From a virus: 23,787 nt of DNA. The notes under the pieces are model-generated. The model did not search any database. It was not told the origin of the DNA and saw only the letters and a list, made by a program, of their open reading frames with translations. Position 1 is the first letter of the stretch; the number at the start of each line of letters is the position of its first letter. The DNA lies in the IMG/VR virus record IMGVR_UViG_3300036819_000058, positions 1 to 23,787 of that record; one strand, 5' to 3'. Positions 5,708-12,299 of this stretch are shown here, piece by piece. Both the position numbers and the translations under genes were made by a program.

Positions 5708-5850
5708 GCGCGCTGCAACGGGCATGGCGGTGGCTTGCGGGGCTGGACCGCGCGCAGCTTCGGGCGGACCTCCTGACCGCCACGCTAGTCGTTTTTGCGG
5801 TGGTGGTGATATCGGCCAGCATCGCGGTTGTGGTCGCGGGGATCCGATGA
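5704..5850 (+). CDS. Small single-pass membrane protein
   Basis: 48 aa from a TTG at 5704 that overlaps the RlpA-like stop as TTGA. The stop overlaps the next gene as ATGA. Residues 1-22 are basic and amphipathic (RAWRWLAGLDRAQLR), and 23-46 form one transmembrane helix (LLTATLVVFAVVVISASIAV). The overlaps on both sides support this start even though it is TTG. It could be a holin or pinholin-like partner of the RlpA-like protein. Function unproven. Confidence 0.6.
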   Translation: MSALQRAWRWLAGLDRAQLRADLLTATLVVFAVVVISASIAVVVAGIR

Positions 5851-6476
5851 GCGACTGGCCGTTCGGAACGCTCAAGCCGTTTTCCTATGACCTGATCATG
5901 GTCGACCCGCCGTGGCCGACGACGTTGCGATCGCCCAAGGGCGAGGGCAAGAGCTTCACGCGCCACTACGGCGCAATGAGCTTCGAGCAGATCGCGGCGC
6001 TGCCCGTCGGCCAGCTCGCCAGTAAAAACTGCGTGCTGATGCTGTGGGCCACCTGGGGTCTGCTGCTGCACGGCGGCGATCCGAAGCGGCATTTTGCCGG
6101 CGCCGATGCCGGGCGCTCGCCGGTCGGCGAGACGATGCAGGGCTGGGGCTTCCGCTACGTCACCGGCGGCCCGTGGCTCAAGCGCACGGTGACCGGCAAG
6201 CTTGCCTTCGGCTGCGGCTACCGGCTGCGCGATTGCAACGAGCCCTTCCTGCTGGGGGTTACCGGCGCGCCCGTCACGTCGCGGCGCGAGCGCAATCTGA
6301 TCGAGGGACTGCGGCGTGAACATTCGCGCAAGCCCGAAGAGGCCTTCGCCTGGTGCGAGCGCCTGATGCCGGACGCTCGCAAGCTCGAGTTGTTCTCGCG
6401 CCAGTCGCGCCCGGGCTGGGACAGCTGGGGCCTCGAGGCCGGCAAGTTCGATCCGGTCGTGCAGGTGGCGGCATGA
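5847..6476 (+). CDS. MT-A70 family DNA adenine methyltransferase
   Basis: 209 aa. The catalytic DPPW motif is at residues 20-23 (YDLIMVDPPWPT). It is followed by MSFEQIAALPVGQLA and an LMLWATWG strand, and later by GFRYV, GCGYRLRDCNEPFLLGV and the basic EHSRKPEEAF segment, all usual for phage MT-A70 enzymes. These add a methyl group to N6 of adenine from S-adenosylmethionine. No partner restriction enzyme is nearby, so it more likely protects phage DNA from host restriction or tunes gene expression. ATG at 5847 overlaps the previous stop; its own stop overlaps the next ATG. Confidence 0.9.
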   Translation: MSDWPFGTLKPFSYDLIMVDPPWPTTLRSPKGEGKSFTRHYGAMSFEQIAALPVGQLASKNCVLMLWATWGLLLHGGDPKRHFAGADAGRSPVGETMQGWGFRYVTGGPWLKRTVTGKLAFGCGYRLRDCNEPFLLGVTGAPVTSRRERNLIEGLRREHSRKPEEAFAWCERLMPDARKLELFSRQSRPGWDSWGLEAGKFDPVVQVAA

Positions 6477-7591
6477 AGTCGCTCGCACGGATCGACGAGG
6501 AGAAAGCCGCGCGCGAGCGCAAGCGCGTGTGGCGCTGGTGCCGCCGCGAGAACGGGTTTTCCGATCTGCCGCGCTGGCGCGTCGTCGCGGCGCGCTGCGA
6601 GCTGCCGCTGTTCCAGGTAGTCGCCTTCGTCAATCGTCTTGAAGAGGTCGCCAACGATGCCGGCAACAAAGGGCTCGGCCGCGGCGAAGTCAGCCATTTC
6701 GATGCCGCCGAATTTGCCGCCGCGCTCGACATGGCCGGCGCGGAGGCCGAGCGCATCTTTGCAGCTCTCGAGGAGGGCGGCTGGGTCTGCGACGGTCACG
6801 TCGCCGACTTCTGGAATCGCAACAAGGACGAAGAGGACGACACGGCGGCGCTGCGGCAGCGGCGCAAGCGTGCCCGCGCGACGGTGCAGAAGTTTCTGGC
6901 GCCGCTCGCGCGCATGGGGCTTATCGCGGCCGCCTTGCGCACCGACCTCGAGAGCCGGTTGCCGTCGCTCAAGACGATGGCCGACGTCGAGCTGTTCGCG
7001 CTGGTGGTCGAGCTTGAGCGCGCTTTATCCACACGTCAGGCCGTCACGCGTGACACCCGCCGTGACTCCGTGACTGTCACTGGAGAGAAGAAAACACAAA
7101 GCTCTTCTGCTGCTGTGGACAACAGCGGGACCACAGGGTGCAGCGGCACGGAAGGCCTTCAATCAGGGCAGGGCGGTGGGGAAAACCCCGCAGCGAGCGT
7201 CACGCGTGACTCCCGGACTGTGGAGGAACCGGTGCCCGACGAAACGCAGATCGAGGAGGCGCGGCTCTGGCTCGAGACCGAGGGCGTGCGCTTCGTCGTC
7301 GAGCTGGCGAACGAGCCGCGCACGCGCGCCGCGATGCTGCTCGAGCGCTGGGGCCGCGACCTCGACGATCCGGTGCTGATGGTCAAGATCGTCGCCGGCG
7401 CCGCCGAAACCAGCGCGCGCGGCGTGCGCTTTAATTTTCTGATCGCCGACCAGGTCAAGCGCTGGGTCGGACACAAGCTGCACGGCGCGCCGCTGCCGCT
7501 GATGCCGCCGAGCCCACGCGCGGGGAATCGCGCATTGGTGCTTGCCACCGACGCGGCCGCCGAGCCGCTCAAAAAAGCCGCCAACGACTAA
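6473..7591 (+). CDS. Putative phage replication initiator with internal origin
   Basis: 372 aa. The N-terminal domain (1-190) is basic and helical, with a winged-helix look typical of phage replisome organisers (RRENGFSDLPRWRVVAARC, LFQVVAFVNRLEEVA, then GGWVCDGHVADFWNRNKD). Residues 183-256 are a Ser/Thr/Gly-rich linker without predicted fold. The C-terminal part (257-350) is helical (EEARLWLETEGVRFVVELA...). The linker DNA holds DnaA boxes and GTCAC iterons, the lambda gene O arrangement. No helicase or helicase loader is in the window, so host DnaB would have to be recruited. Assignment rests on layout and sequence character, not a recognised family. ATG at 6473 overlaps the methyltransferase stop. 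Confidence 0.65.
   Translation: MKSLARIDEEKAARERKRVWRWCRRENGFSDLPRWRVVAARCELPLFQVVAFVNRLEEVANDAGNKGLGRGEVSHFDAAEFAAALDMAGAEAERIFAALEEGGWVCDGHVADFWNRNKDEEDDTAALRQRRKRARATVQKFLAPLARMGLIAAALRTDLESRLPSLKTMADVELFALVVELERALSTRQAVTRDTRRDSVTVTGEKKTQSSSAAVDNSGTTGCSGTEGLQSGQGGGENPAASVTRDSRTVEEPVPDETQIEEARLWLETEGVRFVVELANEPRTRAAMLLERWGRDLDDPVLMVKIVAGAAETSARGVRFNFLIADQVKRWVGHKLHGAPLPLMPPSPRAGNRALVLATDAAAEPLKKAAND
7025..7210. other. Candidate phage replication origin
   Basis: TTATCCACA at 7025-7033 is a perfect DnaA box and TGTGGACAA at 7114-7122 differs by one base. The 12-bp palindrome GTCACGCGTGAC occurs twice, at 7043-7054 and 7199-7210. Extra GTGAC/GTCAC units lie at 7062-7066, 7070-7074 and 7076-7080. 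A purine/A-rich stretch (7083-7100) lies between. All are inside the linker of the initiator gene. Confidence 0.6.
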
Positions 7592-7608
7592 CCGAAGGAG
7601 ACCAGCCG

Positions 7609-7917
7609 ATGAGCGAGCCGAAAAATCCGTATCCGCAGGCGCCCTCGAGCCCAGGCCAGGAGGCGCTCGACAAACTGCTCAAGCTGCACGAGCAATTCGC
7701 GGCCGCGCGCACGCGTCTCAAGACGGTGCTCGCCTCGATCGGCAGCGCGGTGCCGGGCCCTGAGCGCACTGGGTCGGACGATGGCGAGGCGCACGAGGGG
7801 TCGACCGGGCGCGCCGAGACCCGTTTTTTCCCCGGGCTCGCGACCCTGACCGACAAGCTTGCCCGCGACGCCGCCGCCATCGAGGCCGATATCGCCGAAC
7901 TGGAACGGCGTTTCTAG
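7609..7917 (+). CDS. Small coiled-coil hypothetical protein
   Basis: 102 aa with a strong GAAGGAG before the ATG at 7609. Residues 18-45 (EALDKLLKLHEQFAAARTRL) and 77-101 (DKLARDAAAIEADIAELERRF) are heptad-like helices joined by a polar, Gly/Glu-rich linker. Probably a dimeric helical protein. It follows the replication gene by 17 bp and may belong to the same transcript. Function not recognised. Confidence 0.7.
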   Translation: MSEPKNPYPQAPSSPGQEALDKLLKLHEQFAAARTRLKTVLASIGSAVPGPERTGSDDGEAHEGSTGRAETRFFPGLATLTDKLARDAAAIEADIAELERRF

Positions 7918-7991
7918 GCTAAAGTGCTGGTTTAAGGTCTGTGGCTAACTTGCGGTAATAGCTATGGATTATTTGCACATATAGTCCTACT
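7918..7991. promoter_or_regulatory. AT-rich intergenic patch, possible promoter
   Basis: The 74 bp between 7918 and 7991 are far richer in A and T than the rest. Plus-strand candidates are TAATAG (about 7957) and TATGGATTATTTG, but no convincing TTGACA partner is found. Read as a likely promoter or operator region for the next gene block. Confidence 0.3.
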
Positions 7992-8402
7992 TTGGCGCCC
8001 CAAATCACGGGGGTGACCGTGCATCAGCGGGCGAACGAGCGCGGTGTCGCCATCGGCCTGGTCGAAGCCTTGCCGGCGGCGCCGCAGGTGTTCCACTACG
8101 AGAACGGGCCGATCGCCTATCGCCATTTCGTGCGCAACGGCGGCTCCTGGCTGGCCGTGCACGAGGCCCAGCATGATGGCGTCGGCTGGCTGGTGACGCG
8201 CACGACCTGCCGCCCGCTGGTGCTGATGCAGGGCGATCATGTGCATTGCCGCCTGGAATTCGTCGAGGACCGCGGGCCGACCGTGCTGGTGCGCATGCTG
8301 CGCGGCGGCGATGGTCGCGACATCGAGATCGATCGCAAGTGCATCGTGTTCCTCGACGAGGCGCCGCGCGAACTGCCGGTAGGCCATTCTGGCAACCGTT
8401 AA
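7992..8402 (+). CDS. Hypothetical phage protein
   Basis: Up to 136 aa from TTG 7992. GTG codons at 8013 or 8019 (preceded by GGGGG) are equally plausible starts. The body is beta-rich with regular strands (VFHYENGPIAYRHFVRNGG, WLVTRTTCRPLVLMQGD, CRLEFVEDRGPTVLVRML). No membrane segment and no recognised family. A long opposite-strand frame also exists, but codon composition and the co-directional neighbours favour this strand. The last residues are encoded over the operator-like sequence O6. Confidence 0.55.
   Translation: MAPQITGVTVHQRANERGVAIGLVEALPAAPQVFHYENGPIAYRHFVRNGGSWLAVHEAQHDGVGWLVTRTTCRPLVLMQGDHVHCRLEFVEDRGPTVLVRMLRGGDGRDIEIDRKCIVFLDEAPRELPVGHSGNR
8377..8399. promoter_or_regulatory. 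Operator-like site O6
   Basis: The reverse complement contains TTGCCAGAATGG, 12 bases identical to O3, and its GGCAACCGT half equals that of O4. The other half is degenerate. It overlaps the end of the 7992-8402 gene, about 60 bp before the next ATG. Confidence 0.45.
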
Positions 8403-8430
8403 CCGGCCGTCAAAGCCATAGCCCTAGCGT

Positions 8431-8450
8431 GCGCCCCGTCCTCGGGGTGC
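8431..8450. repeat. Hairpin in the leader of the 8458 gene
   Basis: GCGCCCCG (8431-8438), loop TCCT, CGGGGTGC (8443-8450), with one G-T pair. It contains the only GGGG that could serve as ribosome binding site for the ATG at 8458, so it could limit translation. Confidence 0.4.
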
Positions 8451-8457
8451 CCGTGTC

Positions 8458-8853
8458 ATGCGTCAATTCCCGCGGCCGTACCGGCTGACCTTCTTCCTGC
8501 CGCGCGAGCTCGGCCGCGGCGTTCCGCAAGGCCACCATGCGCCGTGCGCGGACGGTTGCACGGTGCAGGTCGAGCCGCCCGGCCTGGTGATGATCGCCGG
8601 GCCGTCGCGCGATGCGACCTTCGAGCAGGCGGCGCGGCTGCTGCGCATTGCAGTGCGCCGGCGTCCGCAGCGCGAGCCGCTGTCGATCGCGGCCATCCTC
8701 GATTCACCGGATCCGAGCGGGCGCGATTCCTGGTCGATCGCCGTCGGCGCCGACGTGGCGTTTTCGCCGACCGGGCTCGGCGTCCATTTCCCGCAACCCG
8801 AAACCGAGCCGCGGCCGCCGCCGCTGCGGCTCGTGCCGTCAGCGCAACGATGA
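8458..8853 (+). CDS. Hypothetical phage protein
   Basis: 131 aa, ATG at 8458. Beta-rich N-terminal part (PRPYRLTFFLPRELG, CTVQVEPPGLVMIAGPSR), one amphipathic helix (FEQAARLLRIAVRR), and a Pro-rich C-terminus (QPETEPRPPPLRLVPS). The stop overlaps the next ATG. No family recognised. It could be regulated by O6 and by the leader hairpin, but both are inferences from position. Confidence 0.6.
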   Translation: MRQFPRPYRLTFFLPRELGRGVPQGHHAPCADGCTVQVEPPGLVMIAGPSRDATFEQAARLLRIAVRRRPQREPLSIAAILDSPDPSGRDSWSIAVGADVAFSPTGLGVHFPQPETEPRPPPLRLVPSAQR

Positions 8854-9434
8854 TGCGGAATTGCTTTGCCAGGGAGATCGAGTTGGGAAGCCGCGGGAGA
8901 AAACGAAAAAGCGGCCGGCGCCATCCGTCCGGCAACCTGGTGCGCGAGAAGCGGCCAGACGATCGCGTGCGCACCGGGCGCCAGCCGCACCGCCGCTCGC
9001 TGCCGGAGGCCGACCGCATGAGCGAGAAAGCCGAATCGCCGCTCGGCCGGCTCAATCTCAAGCACGTCATCAGCGACGAGGAATTCGAGGCCGGCCAGCG
9101 CTACGCGCGCGACGTCGGCACCTATCGCGCCTCGATCGGCGCGCCGGCGACGACGGCTGGATCCGGACGCCGCCGGCATTGCCTTGCCGACGTCACGGCG
9201 ACGGCCGACACCTGCCGCGCGTATCCCGAGGACTGCGCCTGTCTGCGCGCCAAGCAGCGCTACGACGATCTTCTCGAGACACTCTCCGGCGCCGGCCAGC
9301 GCGCCGCGAAAAACGTCGCGAGCGCCGCGGTGCAGGCGCAGGACATTCGATTTGAAGAAATTGTTTACCTTAGAGCGGGATTACGAATTCTCGCGCACTT
9401 TTACGGATTGACCGGGCGCGGCGCACGCGCCTAG
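8850..9434 (+). CDS. Hypothetical protein, possible late regulator
   Basis: 194 aa, ATG at 8850 overlapping the previous stop as ATGA. Residues 1-55 are very basic (RGRKRKSGRRHPSGNLVREK), so nucleic-acid binding is plausible. Residues 57-95 (LKHVISDEEFEAGQRYARDVGTYR) and 130-190 are helical, with four Cys between 109 and 128 (CLADV...CRAYPEDCACLRAK). As I recall, similar EAGxRYAxDxxxYRxxxGxP segments occur in rhizobial prophage proteins of unknown role near the early-late border. It is followed by a strong terminator. Confidence 0.65.
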   Translation: MMRNCFAREIELGSRGRKRKSGRRHPSGNLVREKRPDDRVRTGRQPHRRSLPEADRMSEKAESPLGRLNLKHVISDEEFEAGQRYARDVGTYRASIGAPATTAGSGRRRHCLADVTATADTCRAYPEDCACLRAKQRYDDLLETLSGAGQRAAKNVASAAVQAQDIRFEEIVYLRAGLRILAHFYGLTGRGARA

Positions 9435-9459
9435 TTTGGAAATTGAAACTGACAAACCG

Positions 9460-9497
9460 CGCCCGGGCTTCGCAAGAAGCGCCGGGCGTTTTGTTTT
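9460..9497 (+). terminator. Intrinsic terminator
   Basis: Left arm CGCCCGGGCTTC (9460-9471), GCAA tetraloop, right arm GAAGCGCCGGGCG (9476-9488) with a one-base bulge, then TTTTGTTTT. It ends the early transcript 26 bp after the 8850-9434 gene and lies just before the next ribosome binding site. Confidence 0.8.
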
Positions 9498-9508
9498 GGG
9501 GGCACGCC

Positions 9509-9889
9509 ATGACACCGCTGCGCCTCATCGACCTCGATCCGGAATGGATCACTGATTACGATGCTGGCGCGCACTCAATGCGCCGCAAGCACGACCTGGC
9601 GCATGCGGTTTCCGATGCCAGCGCCGACGGGCATGGCTCGACGGATCTGCAACACGCGCAAGGCGTGATGTTTTTGTGCCCCGTTTGCTTCGTGAAGAAC
9701 GGCGGCGCGGTCGGCACCGAGTCGGTGCTCTGCTGGTTCAAAGACAGGGGTGTCCCGGCGGACGCGCTCCCGGGGCCTGGACGATGGACCTGCACGGGCA
9801 CGAGCTTTGCCGATTTGACGCTGAGCCCCTCGGTCAACGTCGACGACGGTCATTGGCATGGCTGGGTGCAAAACGGCGAGGTTAAATGA
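9509..9889 (+). CDS. Hypothetical phage protein with LSPS...WHGWVxNGEV signature
   Basis: 126 aa from ATG 9509, with GGGGG 6 nt upstream. Starting at 9443 would place the terminator hairpin in the coding sequence. A CPVC pair (about residue 54) and the C-terminal DLTLSPSVNVDDGHWHGWVQNGEV motif resemble a small metal-binding family of phage proteins (possibly DUF6527-like, from memory). Role unknown. Its stop overlaps the next ATG. Confidence 0.7.
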   Translation: MTPLRLIDLDPEWITDYDAGAHSMRRKHDLAHAVSDASADGHGSTDLQHAQGVMFLCPVCFVKNGGAVGTESVLCWFKDRGVPADALPGPGRWTCTGTSFADLTLSPSVNVDDGHWHGWVQNGEVK

Positions 9890-10095
9890 GCGCCGCGCAG
9901 ATCTCCGGCGAGCTCGAGGCGCTCGCCGCGCGGATCGCGCGCATCGGGATTTCTCGGCGCAACCCGGATGCCTTCTTCGAGCTGCGCTCGCAGGCCGCGC
10001 GCGACGCGCGCTTGCTCGCCGACTGGCTGCGGCGCGGCCGTCGCCCCGCCGAATTTCAGCTCGCCGACGAACGGACGAGCGACTCGCAGCGATGA
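9886..10095 (+). CDS. Small helical hypothetical protein
   Basis: 69 aa, ATG overlapping the previous stop and its own stop overlapping the next ATG. Helices ISGELEALAARIARIG and FFELRSQAARDARLLADWLRRG are visible, with a polar tail. No family recognised. The overlaps on both sides make it a real gene. Confidence 0.65.
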   Translation: MSAAQISGELEALAARIARIGISRRNPDAFFELRSQAARDARLLADWLRRGRRPAEFQLADERTSDSQR

Positions 10096-10481
10096 TCGAA
10101 GCCGACGCCATCGCGGCGACGCGCGAGGCGGTGCGCCTGGCGCTGCTCGCCGACGCGCCGCTCGTCGAACTGCTCGGCGGTCCGCGCATCTTCATCGAGC
10201 CGCCGGCGCCGCGCGAGTTTCCTTGCATCACCTTTGGTGAGGCCACCGCCGACGATTCTCGCGCCGAAGCGTTCGGGAGCATCGAGTTCGCGCTGCGCGT
10301 CTGGTCGCGCAACGATGGCGAGCGCGCGCATATGCTGTGCGGCGCGCTGCTGCAGGCGCTCGATGAGGCCTGGCCGATCACTCTGGCAAATGGCCGCGAG
10401 CTGGCCGTTCTTTTTGCGGAGTGTCCGCGCACATGGCACGGCCTCGTGCACGTGCGCGCCGTCGTGGCGGCGCCGTGCTGA
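10092..10481 (+). CDS. DUF3168-like protein (tail-terminator type)
   Basis: 129 aa, ATG at 10092 overlapping the previous stop. LVELLGGPRIFIEPPAPREFPCITFGEA followed by a strand FALRVWSRNDGERAHMLCGALLQAL fits the DUF3168 pattern, whose members include tail-terminator/completion proteins of long-tailed phages. In a podovirus-like genome, and 3 kb before terminase, this placement is odd, so the family call is cautious. It may be a leftover from recombination with a siphovirus or a head-closure protein. Confidence 0.6.
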   Translation: MIEADAIAATREAVRLALLADAPLVELLGGPRIFIEPPAPREFPCITFGEATADDSRAEAFGSIEFALRVWSRNDGERAHMLCGALLQALDEAWPITLANGRELAVLFAECPRTWHGLVHVRAVVAAPC

Positions 10482-10624
10482 AGACCGAGGTGCGCACGCT
10501 CGCGTCGCAGAACGCCGATCGCTCGTTGATGTACCCCGGCCTCTGGCAGCTCACCTGGTTGCAGGTTCCGTGGGGATGGTTGTTGGTCGATATGCAGCCC
10601 GCGGCCGCCTCTGACGTCCGATAA
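10475..10624 (+). CDS. Possible small protein
   Basis: 49 aa from GTG 10475, which overlaps the end of the DUF3168-like gene. Residues 21-40 are rich in aromatic and hydrophobic residues (YPGLWQLTWLQVPWGWLLV). A weak call based on position and coupling; it may not be translated. Confidence 0.3.
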   Translation: MLKTEVRTLASQNADRSLMYPGLWQLTWLQVPWGWLLVDMQPAAASDVR

Positions 10625-10879
10625 GCGGCAGTCTCGGACGCCAGCTTGTCAAGCATCCGGGTCAGTTTGACGAATTGCGCAAAGCGCTAGTTTTGCCGGG
10701 GAAGGCCGCGAAGCCGCAGCTTGGCCGCTTGGCCTTGTTAGGCGTAAGCGCGGTTCGCCTTTAGGGCACCCCCGGCACCAGCTCGCGGCGGGGTCACGAC
10801 CCCCGAATAAGCGGCACAAAAATGGCAGCCGCTCCCCGCGTCAATTTTTCCGCCCTCCCGGTCGGGAGAAAAAACCGAC
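10625..10879. other. Non-coding region before the second recombinase
   Basis: 255 bp with no convincing gene. It holds TTGACG near 10667 without a clear -10, repeated TTGGCC blocks at 10720-10736, the perfect dyad GGGGTC-AC-GACCCC at 10790-10803, and the start-site hairpin at 10855-10868. A promoter, or a recombination site for the adjacent recombinase, would fit here. Confidence 0.45.
10855..10868 (+). promoter_or_regulatory. Hairpin covering the recombinase ribosome binding site
   Basis: CTCCCG and CGGGAG form a perfect dyad, with GT between them. The right arm contains the only Shine-Dalgarno (GGGAG), 11 nt before the ATG at 10880. Folding would hide the site and keep the recombinase low. 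Confidence 0.55.
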
Positions 10880-11803
10880 ATGGGCGCGCTTGTCGATCCG
10901 ATGGCCTCGGTGCGGGCCTATCTGGCGGCCGAGAAGTCCAGCGCCACCAGGCGCGCCTACAAAAGCGACTTCGACCACTACACCGCCTGGTGTGACACTC
11001 AGCAATTGCAGCCGCTCGGCACGCCGCCGATCGACGTCGCCCGCTATCTCGCCCAGCTCGCCGACGGCGGGTTGAAGACGTCCACCATCGTCCGGCGCGC
11101 CTGCGCCATCCGTTACGTCCACAAAGCCGCCGGCCTCGAGCCACCGACCAACGCCGAAGGCGTCAAGGCGGTGCTGCGCGGGATCCGGCGCACACTTGGC
11201 GCCAGGCCTTTGCGCAAGGCGCCGGCGACGGCCGCGGCAATCGCCGCCATGCTCGAGCAGCTCCCGACAACTCTCTCCGGATTGAGGGATCGCGCGCTCC
11301 TGCTGATCGGTTTTGCCGCGGCCTTGCGCCGTTCCGAACTTGTTGACTTAAAAGTCAACGACGTCGAGCGCCGCCAGCGCGGCGTCGTTCTGCATATCCG
11401 CCGCTCGAAGACCGACCAGGAAGGCCGCGGGCAATCGGTTCCGGTGCCGAGCGGCCGCGCGCTCAGACCGGTCGAGGCGCTCGACGCCTGGCTGAGCGCC
11501 GCCGGAATCGTCGAGGGCCACCTTTTTCGCCAGGTCGACCGGCACGGACGCGTCGGCGCGCGCGCGCTTAGCGGCCGGTCGGTGGCGCGCATCGTCAAGC
11601 GCGCGGCGAAAGCTGCAGGTCTCGACGAGTCCACGTTCTCCGGCCACTCGCCGCGCGCCGGCTTCGTGACGTCGGCGCTCGAGGATGGCGTCGACGCGCT
11701 CAAGGTCATGCAGATCACACGCCACGTCGATCCGAAGAGCCTCGCTGCGTACGACCGCCGCGAGCGCGAGCTCGACGATCATGCCGGGAAGGGGTTTCTC
11801 TGA
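10880..11803 (+). CDS. Second tyrosine recombinase (XerC/D-like)
   Basis: 307 aa. Residues 8-95 are a SAM-like core-binding domain (SVRAYLAAEKSSATRRAYKSD). The catalytic domain (110-300) shows the full set: Arg150 (ALRRSEL), Lys177 (RRSKTD), His256 and Arg259 (GHSPR), His282 (TRHVD) and nucleophile Tyr291 (AAYDRR). It is clearly different from the integrase at 374-1732, being shorter and of the kind seen on alphaproteobacterial plasmids and phages. Possible jobs are multimer resolution, DNA inversion or movement of a nested element. The stop overlaps the next ATG as TGATG. Confidence 0.92.
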   Translation: MGALVDPMASVRAYLAAEKSSATRRAYKSDFDHYTAWCDTQQLQPLGTPPIDVARYLAQLADGGLKTSTIVRRACAIRYVHKAAGLEPPTNAEGVKAVLRGIRRTLGARPLRKAPATAAAIAAMLEQLPTTLSGLRDRALLLIGFAAALRRSELVDLKVNDVERRQRGVVLHIRRSKTDQEGRGQSVPVPSGRALRPVEALDAWLSAAGIVEGHLFRQVDRHGRVGARALSGRSVARIVKRAAKAAGLDESTFSGHSPRAGFVTSALEDGVDALKVMQITRHVDPKSLAAYDRRERELDDHAGKGFL

Positions 11804-12069
11804 TGATCCGCCAGCACATCAAAGCGCTTAACCTGCGCCAGCTATTTGAATTGGTTAAGTCCGGCGTCGCGCTCCCGCCGGGCGAGCTCCGGATGCTGCG
11901 CCGCCTGAAACACCGCGCCGCTCGGCTCGGTCGTTACCGCCGGCGCAATGCCAGCTATCCCTACAGCAGCAAGCGCCAGCACGCGCGCTATGCGCGCAAC
12001 GGGATGGACGTCCAGCAGCGCAATTCGCACAAGCCCGGCACCTTGCAGCCGCGCCACGTCTTTGGCTGA
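11803..12069 (+). CDS. Small basic hypothetical protein
   Basis: 88 aa, very rich in Arg, Lys and His. An N-terminal helix (IKALNLRQLFELVKSG, PPGELRMLRRLKHRA) is followed by a Tyr/Arg-rich tail (RYRRRNASYPYSSKRQ). This charge suggests nucleic-acid binding. ATG overlaps the recombinase stop and TGA overlaps the next ATG, so it is translated with both. Family not recognised. Confidence 0.6.
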   Translation: MIRQHIKALNLRQLFELVKSGVALPPGELRMLRRLKHRAARLGRYRRRNASYPYSSKRQHARYARNGMDVQQRNSHKPGTLQPRHVFG

Positions 12070-12266
12070 TGTCGACCGCCGCGGCGCAAGAGACGTTGCT
12101 GTCGCCGCCGCGCACCGCCGTCGCGCATGCGTGGCTGAGCACCGAGATCTACCGGCTGCTCGAGCGCGAAGCCAACGCGCTGCGCATGCACCCCGATCGT
12201 CTCGCCGGCGATCTGATCGCAGCGATCGTGGGCGGTGGCTTGGTCGCCACGGTGCTTGGCCGCTGA
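12069..12266 (+). CDS. Small helical hypothetical protein
   Basis: 65 aa, ATG at 12069 inside the previous stop (TGATG). WLSTEIYRLLEREANALRMHPDRLAGDLI looks like a ribbon-helix-helix-type or other compact helical segment, followed by a hydrophobic end (AAIVGGGLVATVLG). Could be a small regulator of the recombinase. Not proven. Confidence 0.55.
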   Translation: MSTAAAQETLLSPPRTAVAHAWLSTEIYRLLEREANALRMHPDRLAGDLIAAIVGGGLVATVLGR

Positions 12267-12299
12267 GCGCGCCGGTGCTGAGAAAAGCGGAGGTTTCCG

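Noticed and set aside
7962-8387. Minus-strand frame of 141 aa opposite the 7992-8402 gene
   Set aside because: Both frames are open, but the plus strand agrees with gene direction and has a regular beta pattern; the reverse frame looks like a composition artefact.
10790-10803. GGGGTC-AC-GACCCC dyad as a terminator
   Set aside because: No T-run follows on either strand; kept only as part of the non-coding region before the recombinase.
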